Of a DNA stretch of 6,441 nucleotides, positions 1 through 4,898 are shown piece after piece. The translations under genes and the position numbers were made by a program. Origin of the DNA: TMED13 sp042090305 (GTDB lineage: Bacteria; Pseudomonadota; Alphaproteobacteria; Methylaequorales; Methylaequoraceae). Each line of letters begins with the position of its first letter. Positions within the stretch are counted from its first letter, which is position 1. The DNA lies in contig JBELJQ010000040.1 in the NCBI GenBank assembly GCA_042090305.1, positions 1 to 6,441 of the forward strand, given 5' to 3'. A model generated the notes under the pieces. That model had not been told where the DNA came from, searched no databases, and saw nothing but the letters and a program-made list of their open reading frames with translations.

Positions 1-7
1 ATTTTTA

Positions 8-55
8 GGTTTGTGGTACCGGATGTCGGGGGTTCAAATCCCCTCAGCCACCCCA
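8..55 (+). pseudogene. tRNA-His (GUG) 3' remnant, possible att site; 5' half not visible
   Basis: The bases fit the 3' part of a histidine tRNA. There is a 7-base anticodon loop at 11-17 with GTG at 13-15, a variable loop at 23-27, a T stem at 28-32/40-44 around the loop TTCAAAT, an acceptor 3' strand CAGCCAC at 45-51, C52 as discriminator and an encoded CCA at 53-55. The C discriminator is the usual bacterial tRNA-His identity base, pairing with the extra G-1. Upstream of position 8 the fit fails. The anticodon stem would be TAGGT against ACCGG, with an A-G mismatch and a T-G wobble, and bases 1-4 (attt) would be an all-AT D-stem strand. An intact gene would be expected to read CCGGT at 6-10. 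I therefore favour a truncated 3' copy, as left by tRNA-targeted integration. A divergent complete gene running off the left edge is the alternative, because only seven upstream bases are visible. Confidence 0.7.
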
Positions 56-796
56 GTTCAAGGAATCTTCTTTTTTGACAACTTTATGTTCTTCTTGATC
101 TAGACCCGATTTCCAATAACTTGATATATACATTTCATTTTTACAAATTTTTTTCTCTTTTTGAAAATAATCCCTTAAAAGCTTCATTTTTGTAAACTCG
201 CATGCCACCCAAATATATGGTTTTTTGTCTAGCCACTCAACTTCCTTAACCTCGTTAAGAAAATTATCAATATTTTTATTATTTGATTTGATAATCCATT
301 TTAAATTCATGTGTTTAGGTTTTTTTAATTCAATTTTGTCGTCAACGGATGTTATTTCTATTACAACAAAACCAATAGCATTCTTATGCAGTTGTTCTAG
401 GTAGGAACCTATTGCAGGTAAAGAAGTCATATCACCAACAAAGAAAAACCAATTAGAATCTTTATTGATTAATTGTTTTGAACCTGGTCCAGATATTGAA
501 ATTTTATCACCAATTTTTGCTCTGTAAGCCCATTCTGTAGCATAGCCTTTGTCACCAGAGTGATAAGAAAAATCAACATCAAGTTCAAGATTATATTTTC
601 TAAAATTCCTTATTGTATAGGGTCTTGCAAGTGATTCCTCTTTTTCGGAAGTTTTTTTTTTAAACAAGAATTTAATATATCCACCATTCTCATTTTCTGG
701 AAAATCTTCCAAATCTTTGCTAGTGAAAGTTATTCTTTTCATGTTAGGAGAGAGTTGATGAATTTTTCGTACAGTGATATTTCTAGTTCTTTTCAT
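44..796 (-). CDS. Siderophore-interacting protein (SIP) family FAD/NAD(P)H oxidoreductase
   Basis: This 250-residue protein has the two SIP domains in order. The N-terminal flavin-binding barrel holds RPYT at residues 58-61, the FAD-contact motif of the family, and then GYATEWA with GDKISISGPG (residues 84-105), which match the family's helix and phosphate-binding turn. The C-terminal NAD(P)H domain starts at FFFVGDMTSLPAI (about 117-129), followed by WVACE (196-200) and the closing YWKSGLDQEEH (227-237). SIP enzymes are cytoplasmic and reduce ferric iron held by siderophores so that it is released. The substrate here cannot be read from sequence. No Shine-Dalgarno stands before the ATG, and the upstream 100 bases are AT-rich with a possible TATATT at 803-808. 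The last four codons (Trp-Gly-Gly-stop) are read from the complement of the tRNA-His remnant, a 12-base overlap, so the extreme C-terminus may not be ancestral. All recognised motifs lie upstream of it. The run of ten T at 652-661 encodes part of a lysine stretch. Confidence 0.87.
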   Translation of the reverse strand: MKRTRNITVRKIHQLSPNMKRITFTSKDLEDFPENENGGYIKFLFKKKTSEKEESLARPYTIRNFRKYNLELDVDFSYHSGDKGYATEWAYRAKIGDKISISGPGSKQLINKDSNWFFFVGDMTSLPAIGSYLEQLHKNAIGFVVIEITSVDDKIELKKPKHMNLKWIIKSNNKNIDNFLNEVKEVEWLDKKPYIWVACEFTKMKLLRDYFQKEKKICKNEMYISSYWKSGLDQEEHKVVKKEDSLNWGG

Positions 797-896
797 AATT
801 TAAATATAAAAATAAATATCTAATTACCAAGCAAAAGTTTAAGGTAAATCAAAATAATTTAATATTCTAAGCAATTAAATTTTTTATTGATGTTAT

Positions 897-1118
897 CTAA
901 TTAGTATACCTAGAAAAAATTTTATCTAGAAGAAAATACCAAAATCCATTAATTAATGGTTCAATTACTGCCACTAATCCGGCTTCAAACAATGAAGCTC
1001 CTGTTAACCAATATACTACACTTATCGATATGACTATGTGGCCGCAAGTATATATCAATGCTCTACCTATTGATGTTGTTGCTATTAGTTTAAAAATTCC
1101 TTGCTGAAATTCTGTCAC
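897..1118 (-). CDS. DUF2061-type small membrane protein
   Basis: This 73-residue protein has two hydrophobic helices, about residues 19-38 and 44-63, joined by LTGAS. The pattern of an LTG turn, then AVIEPLIN (50-57), then an aromatic stretch ending in DKIF matches the DUF2061 family as I recall it (LTG, ALVEPxxN, YxxHEKVW). That family is a small inner-membrane protein of unknown function and this length is normal for it. The start is GTG: AAGGA on the minus strand at 1126-1130 lies seven bases upstream, and no better in-frame start exists. It lies between the secreted unknown protein and the SIP flavoprotein on the same strand, but the gaps of 177 and 100 bases suggest separate transcription. 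The role is unknown. Confidence 0.75.
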   Translation of the reverse strand: MTEFQQGIFKLIATTSIGRALIYTCGHIVISISVVYWLTGASLFEAGLVAVIEPLINGFWYFLLDKIFSRYTN

Positions 1119-1125
1119 AACTTAA

Positions 1126-1130
1126 TCCTT
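1126..1130 (-). promoter_or_regulatory. Ribosome binding site setting the GTG start at 1118
   Basis: The minus strand reads AAGGA seven bases before GTG. This is good Shine-Dalgarno spacing and is the reason for accepting a non-ATG start for the DUF2061-type gene. Confidence 0.6.
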
Positions 1131-1148
1131 TTTTCTTTTGACTTAATT

Positions 1149-1171
1149 ATTTTATCAGAATTCAAATTATA
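1149..1171 (-). promoter_or_regulatory. Candidate promoter of the DUF2061-type gene
   Basis: The minus strand has a perfect -10 hexamer TATAAT (1166-1171) and, closer to the gene, an extended -10-like TGATAAAAT (1149-1157). They lie 30 to 50 bases upstream of the GTG start. Neither has a recognisable TTGACA-like -35, and in DNA this AT-rich such hexamers arise by chance, so this is only a candidate. Confidence 0.3.
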
Positions 1172-1295
1172 TATACCAAAAATTAACATTTCTTGTTAAA
1201 TTTTACGAGTGAGTCTTGTGTAATAATTGTTTTACTGGACTTAATGATAATAGAGAAAATCTCAACAGGTCCTTCATTCTTGATTAAATTTTACC

Positions 1296-1874
1296 TTATA
1301 CTCCTGTTCCTTCTAAACATTTTCCTTCAAAATAAAACACTTCGCTTGGCTCCAATGAAAAAAAATTGAGAGTTTTTAAAGAAAGTTTTCCTTTATCGTT
1401 ATATAAAGATCGATTACTTGGTTTTTCCTTTTGTAGTTTATTTATATTGTAAAAAAAATCTGGGTCATCGAATCTGTAAAATGTTCGTTTTGTTTTTCCT
1501 GAGGTTCTATCTATTACATATGATTCTAAAAAATATGCCTGTGAAACAAACGAAGTAATAGTTATACTTTTTTCTGTGATTAAAAATTCGTCAAGTAGTA
1601 TGCCTTGATGATTGAACCAAGAGTTTTTTAAGCGATATTCACTTTCATTATTAAATTTATTGGTATTTTTAAGAATCTCTACAGTATCCTTACAACCAAA
1701 GAAATTACAGATTTGAAAAATATCTAATTTTTCATTTTCTAAAAGGCCAATGTTTTTCTTTTCTTTTTTAATTAAATCTTGGTTGTATTCACATGATAAC
1801 TTTAGTGCTTCAGAAGATTTGCTTTCCACCTCAAAACACACTAACGAAATTATCATTATAAAAAGCTTTTTCAT
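1296..1874 (-). CDS. Probable secreted protein of unknown function, four mature cysteines
   Basis: This 192-residue protein is not recognised. It starts MKKLFIMIISLVCF, two lysines followed by a hydrophobic core, and turns polar at about residue 15. That is the shape of a signal peptide, with cleavage plausible near SSEA (20-23). The predicted mature part has cysteines at 28, 56, 61 and 186, an even number in a probably exported protein, so disulfides are possible. The middle reads as beta strands, with SITITSF (103-109) and YVIDRTSGKTKRTFYRF (119-135). A strand of the type 'xIDRxTG' recurs, to my recollection, in small exported unknown proteins of marine picocyanobacteria. The start at 1874 was chosen over a longer in-frame ATG at 1889 because AGGAAG sits four bases upstream of it. 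It diverges from nth across 95 bases. Confidence 0.68.
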   Translation of the reverse strand: MKKLFIMIISLVCFEVESKSSEALKLSCEYNQDLIKKEKKNIGLLENEKLDIFQICNFFGCKDTVEILKNTNKFNNESEYRLKNSWFNHQGILLDEFLITEKSITITSFVSQAYFLESYVIDRTSGKTKRTFYRFDDPDFFYNINKLQKEKPSNRSLYNDKGKLSLKTLNFFSLEPSEVFYFEGKCLEGTGV

Positions 1875-1878
1875 TTTT

Positions 1879-1884
1879 CTTCCT
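1879..1884 (-). promoter_or_regulatory. Ribosome binding site that selects the start at 1874
   Basis: AGGAAG on the minus strand lies four bases before the ATG that begins MKKLFI. The longer in-frame ATG at 1889 would place this site inside the coding region and put five extra residues before the signal peptide, so the downstream start is preferred. Confidence 0.6.
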
Positions 1885-1899
1885 ATCATAATATAAGTA

Positions 1900-1941
1900 A
1901 TTAATTATTTTCGTAAAAATTAACAACTAATAATAATTAAT
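1900..1941. repeat. Perfect 10-bp inverted repeat in the divergent promoter region
   Basis: ATTAATTATT (1900-1909) is matched by its exact complement AATAATTAAT (1932-1941), with 22 bases between. It sits in the 95-base spacer between the secreted unknown gene (minus) and nth (plus). Possible -10 boxes are TATATT on minus (1890-1895) and TAAAAT on plus (1956-1961), so the repeat would lie between the two promoters and could be an operator. All bases are A or T, so a chance match is quite possible. Confidence 0.3.
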
Positions 1942-1969
1942 ATGCTCATTAAATATAAAATTAATACAA

Positions 1970-2620
1970 ATGTATAAGAAACAAAGATTAGAATTTATAG
2001 CATCCAAATTAAACTCTTTATATCCCGATACACCAGTACCTCTAATTCATAATAATACTTTTCAATTACTTATTGCAGTTTTATTAAGTGCTCAATGTAC
2101 AGACGAAAGGGTAAACAAAATTACGCCTATACTTTTTAAGAAAGGATTTAACGCCCTAGCAATGTCTAAATTATCTAAAAACCAAATATACAAAGTTATA
2201 AGGCCGTGTGGTTTGGCTCCTCAAAAGTCAAAAGCAATTTATGAATTATCTAAAATTTTATTAGAGAAATATAATGGTGAAGTTCCAAATAACTTGCAAG
2301 AACTTGAGCAACTACCTGGTGTCGGCCATAAAACAGCTAGTGTTGTAATTTCACAAGGTTTTGGTGTTCCCGCCTTTCCTGTTGACACTCACATCCATAG
2401 ATTAGCTCAAAGATGGAAATTAACTAATGGAAAAAGTGTAGTTCAGACAGAAAGAGATTTAAAGAGATTGTTTCCAATAGAGACATGGAACAAACTGCAT
2501 CTTCAAATAATTTTTTATGGCAGAGAATATTGTCAAGCAAGATATTGTTATGGTTTAGAATGTGTTATTTGTAAAACATGTTTTCCTAAGAGAAAAAAAA
2601 AAATTAAAACAAAAAAGTAG
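1970..2620 (+). CDS. nth: Endonuclease III, DNA glycosylase/AP lyase
   Basis: This 216-residue protein has the normal length and layout of Nth, which excises oxidised pyrimidines and cleaves the abasic strand in base excision repair. An early LLSAQCTD (38-45) matches the family's N-terminal helical region. The helix-hairpin-helix is LPGVGHKTA (115-123) with the catalytic lysine K121, and PVDTHIHR (137-144) carries the catalytic aspartate D139. The iron-sulfur region is odd. Cysteines lie at 188, 193, 198, 201 and 204, whereas the classical spacing C-x6-C-x2-C-x5-C would need 188, 195, 198 and 204, and residue 195 is glycine. The tail is lysine-rich and encoded over an 11-A run at 2593-2603. 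No Shine-Dalgarno is seen; a TAAAAT at 1956-1961 would give a very short leader. It is the first gene of the plus-strand group. Confidence 0.95.
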   Translation: MYKKQRLEFIASKLNSLYPDTPVPLIHNNTFQLLIAVLLSAQCTDERVNKITPILFKKGFNALAMSKLSKNQIYKVIRPCGLAPQKSKAIYELSKILLEKYNGEVPNNLQELEQLPGVGHKTASVVISQGFGVPAFPVDTHIHRLAQRWKLTNGKSVVQTERDLKRLFPIETWNKLHLQIIFYGREYCQARYCYGLECVICKTCFPKRKKKIKTKK

Positions 2621-2652
2621 AATATTTTCAAAATTCTTATTATTTTTAACAT

Positions 2653-2829
2653 ATGACTAAACGAACATATGAAAAAGACGCAGCTTTAATTGATGAAGCC
2701 AGTGATCTTGAGGAAATTGTCAAAGATAAAAGATTTAATTGGCGATCAAGTCCTTCAAAGGCTGTTAGAAGACAAAGAAGATACAAAAAAAGACTAATTA
2801 ATAAGTTATTGAGGTATAATGATTGCTAA
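2653..2829 (+). CDS. Conserved-looking 58-residue acidic/basic mini-protein
   Basis: An open frame of 58 codons fills the gap between nth and gpgP, with 32 bases before it and 26 after. The first half is acidic (DAALIDEASDLEEIV, residues 9-23). The second half is very basic, with FNWRSSPSKAVRRQRRYKKR at about 28-47. There is no signal peptide or membrane helix. The split charge and arginine-rich helix suggest a nucleic-acid-binding or ribosome-associated protein, but that is a guess; I do not recognise a named family. I recall similar short proteins in picocyanobacterial genomes, which I cannot verify here. The start is the only ATG giving the full frame, and no Shine-Dalgarno precedes it. 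The coherent charge pattern and the fit into the gene row argue that it is real. Confidence 0.65.
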   Translation: MTKRTYEKDAALIDEASDLEEIVKDKRFNWRSSPSKAVRRQRRYKKRLINKLLRYNDC

Positions 2830-2855
2830 GGGTTTATTTTTGTAAGCATTTAGAG

Positions 2856-3683
2856 ATGGATTTTTTTGTTTTTACTGATATAGATGGAACATTTCTCAAT
2901 CATAACAATTATTCATATGGTAGTTTGAAAAATTTCATACAAAGAATTAAGAATTCAGTTCACATCATTTTCAATACAAGCAAAACATTTAATGAAATTT
3001 TAAATATTCAGAAGCAACTTGATATAGACTTTCCTTTTATAGCAGAAAACGGAGCATGTATTTTTTTTCGAGAAGGATATCTAAATGAAAATGCATTAAA
3101 TAAAAAATTCTTTAAGTATGAAAATTTTTTAGTTTATAAACTTACAAAACTTGAACCAAAATTATTAATTGAAAAACTACATAGTATAAGAAATAAATAT
3201 AATTTTAGCTTCTTAAGTGAACTAAACGATAAACAAATTCTCAAAATTACTAACTTGAAATCTAAAGACTTAAAAAATGTAAAAAAAAGGTTATTTACAA
3301 ATCCTATATATTGGGAGGATTCAAAGGAAAAAATTCTTGAATTCAAATCTGAGCTAAATTTAATAAAAAAGAATTTTCATCTTTTAGAAGGAGGAAGGTT
3401 TTTACACATTTCAGATAATTACAATAAGGGAATTGCATTAAATGAATTTTTATCGATAATAGAAAAGTCACTACCATCAAACTTTATCACAGTTTCAATT
3501 GGTGATAGCGAAAATGATTTAAGTATGCTTGAATCCACAGATTATAGTTGTATTGTAAAAGGAGAGAAAAAAAAAATTTCTCTTAAAAAAAAAAATAACA
3601 TTTACTACAGTGAAACAAAAGCTCCTGAAGGCTGGCAAGAGTCTATGGAATATGTTTTCAAGATGGAGAAGTATTATTTCTGA
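2856..3683 (+). CDS. gpgP: Glucosyl-3-phosphoglycerate phosphatase (MpgP-like HAD family)
   Basis: This enzyme would remove phosphate from glucosyl-3-phosphoglycerate to give glucosylglycerate. The 275-residue protein has the HAD motifs in order: DIDGT at 8-12 (nucleophile D8, acid/base D10), a Thr/Ser at 41-42 for motif II, K191 in NYNKG for motif III, and GDSENDLSML at 216-225 for motif IV. ENGACIF (64-70) is typical of the cap-bearing MpgP/sucrose-phosphatase-like group. EGGRFLHISD (178-187) and the closing APEGWQESM (256-264) are typical of mannosyl-/glucosyl-3-phosphoglycerate phosphatases. The next gene being gpgS supports glucosyl over mannosyl. The ATG at 2856 gives MDFFVFTDIDGT, the normal position of motif I; an in-frame TTG at 2823 would add 11 residues. 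Two A runs (3567-3576 and 3585-3595) sit near the 3' end. The last 32 bases overlap gpgS. Confidence 0.88.
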   Translation: MDFFVFTDIDGTFLNHNNYSYGSLKNFIQRIKNSVHIIFNTSKTFNEILNIQKQLDIDFPFIAENGACIFFREGYLNENALNKKFFKYENFLVYKLTKLEPKLLIEKLHSIRNKYNFSFLSELNDKQILKITNLKSKDLKNVKKRLFTNPIYWEDSKEKILEFKSELNLIKKNFHLLEGGRFLHISDNYNKGIALNEFLSIIEKSLPSNFITVSIGDSENDLSMLESTDYSCIVKGEKKKISLKKKNNIYYSETKAPEGWQESMEYVFKMEKYYF

Positions 3684-4890
3684 CTTTTATCAAAACGGAA
3701 TTGTGGCAACTCTTCATAATTTTTCTAATAGAACATATGAAGAATTAGAGAAGGAGCTTATAGAATTTTCAAAATTTCGACCAATAACTCTCATTTTACC
3801 GTCTCTTTATTCTGAGTTAGAGGGAAATGCGTTACCAAATATCATTAATGAAATCTCAAAAGTAAGGTTTTTAAAGAATGTAGTCATTGGATTAGACAAT
3901 GCATCAGAAAAAGAATTTAAAGATGCAAAAATTTTTTTTTCTAAACTTCCCCAAAAGCATGAAATATTATGGAATGATGGTCCTGGTTTAAAGGAGCTTG
4001 ATTCTCAACTTTCTGAACAAAATCTTGCGCCTCAAGAAATGGGGAAAGGAAGAAACGTATGGTATTGTATGGGATATATTTTGGCCCTTGGAGACTCAGA
4101 GGCTATTGCTCTTCATGATTGTGATATTTTAACATATGACAGAAATTTACTTGCTAGATTAGTATATCCAGTAGCTAATCCAAGGTTCAATTTTGATTTT
4201 TGTAAAGGATATTATCCAAGAGTTTCTAAAAAAAAGGTAAGAGGTAGAGTTGCTCGACTTCTGGTTACACCTCTTCTAAGAGCATTAGAGAAAACAATTG
4301 GTTTTAAAGAATATATTTCATTTATGAATTCTTTTAGATATCCACTTGCTGGTGAGTTTTCATTCAGAAGGAGAGTACTTAAAGATATAAGAATTCCATT
4401 TGATTGGGGACTGGAGATTGGCGTGTTATCAGAAATGTATAGAAATTATGCCGGGAATAGGTTGTGCCAGGTTGATATTGCAGATAATTACGATCATAAG
4501 CACCAAGACATTTCATTAGAGGATTCGTCTCGAGGACTGTCAAGGATGTCAGTAGATATCATAAAAGCTGTTATAAGAAAATTAGCATCACAGGGTGAAA
4601 CATTTTCGATGTCAATATTTAGATCTCTTAAAGCAACATACTATAGAGAGGCTTTAGATTTTGTTCAAATATATAAAAAAGATGCGTTAATGAATATGTA
4701 TGAAATTGATGTTCACGAGGAAGAAACAGCAGTAGAATTATTTGCTAAAAATATAATGATTGCTGGTCAAGTTTTTTTAGATTCACCAATGGAGTCTCCT
4801 AACATACCGACCTGGAGTAGGGTCGATACGGCAATTCCTAACTTTTTAAACAATTTAAAAAATGTTGTAAAAAAAGATAACGGAGTTTAA
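3652..4890 (+). CDS. gpgS: Glucosyl-3-phosphoglycerate synthase (GT81, GT-A fold)
   Basis: GpgS transfers glucose from an NDP-glucose to 3-phosphoglycerate, the committed step to glucosylglycerate. In this 412-residue form DFYQNGIVATLH (11-22) is the usual family opening. ITLILPSLYSE (45-55) and NVVIGLDN (76-83) build the nucleotide-binding core. GKGRNVW (131-137) is a family motif, HDCDIL (155-160) is the metal-binding DxD, PLAGEFSFRR (231-240) is the acceptor region, and DNYDHKHQ (278-285) supplies a metal-binding histidine. The length agrees with the family. The start is uncertain. I chose the ATG at 3652, which overlaps gpgP by 32 bases; a GTG at 3610 would add 14 residues. A GGAG at 3665-3668 sits inside the overlap, eight bases before an ATT codon at 3676, close to where the family normally begins. 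The overlap suggests translational coupling to gpgP. Confidence 0.92.
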   Translation: MFSRWRSIISDFYQNGIVATLHNFSNRTYEELEKELIEFSKFRPITLILPSLYSELEGNALPNIINEISKVRFLKNVVIGLDNASEKEFKDAKIFFSKLPQKHEILWNDGPGLKELDSQLSEQNLAPQEMGKGRNVWYCMGYILALGDSEAIALHDCDILTYDRNLLARLVYPVANPRFNFDFCKGYYPRVSKKKVRGRVARLLVTPLLRALEKTIGFKEYISFMNSFRYPLAGEFSFRRRVLKDIRIPFDWGLEIGVLSEMYRNYAGNRLCQVDIADNYDHKHQDISLEDSSRGLSRMSVDIIKAVIRKLASQGETFSMSIFRSLKATYYREALDFVQIYKKDALMNMYEIDVHEEETAVELFAKNIMIAGQVFLDSPMESPNIPTWSRVDTAIPNFLNNLKNVVKKDNGV

Positions 4891-4898
4891 TTGCATTG

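Noticed and set aside
1240..1255. Fur-box-like AATGATAAT
   Set aside because: It is a single half-site match, far from the SIP start and with no second half. It is better explained by AT-rich composition.
1236..1282. Possible terminator hairpin after the exported-protein gene (GGAC/GTCC and GAGA/TCTC pairs)
   Set aside because: The stems are only four base pairs each, the inner loop is very small, and no T run follows on the minus strand.
1244..1369. 41-codon plus-strand frame starting MIIEKISTGPSF with a hydrophobic middle
   Set aside because: It has no Shine-Dalgarno and most of it runs antisense through the 3' end of the better supported exported-protein gene. Hydrophobic frames are common opposite such AT-rich genes.
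2621..2655. NtcA-type site (GTA-N8-TAC) upstream of the glucosylglycerate genes
   Set aside because: The nearest candidate (GTA at 2617-2619) is followed after eight bases by TCA, not TAC. I found no proper palindrome here or in the spacer before nth.
3134..3346. Minus-strand open frame of 70 codons
   Set aside because: It lies wholly antisense to gpgP, whose motifs are intact, and its composition is the Leu/Phe/Ser-rich pattern expected from the complement of lysine-rich coding DNA.
3563..3595. Hairpin with poly-A inside gpgP as an intrinsic terminator
   Set aside because: On the plus strand it is followed by A, not T, and on the minus strand the T run precedes the stem. It lies within intact coding sequence, so it is not terminator-like.
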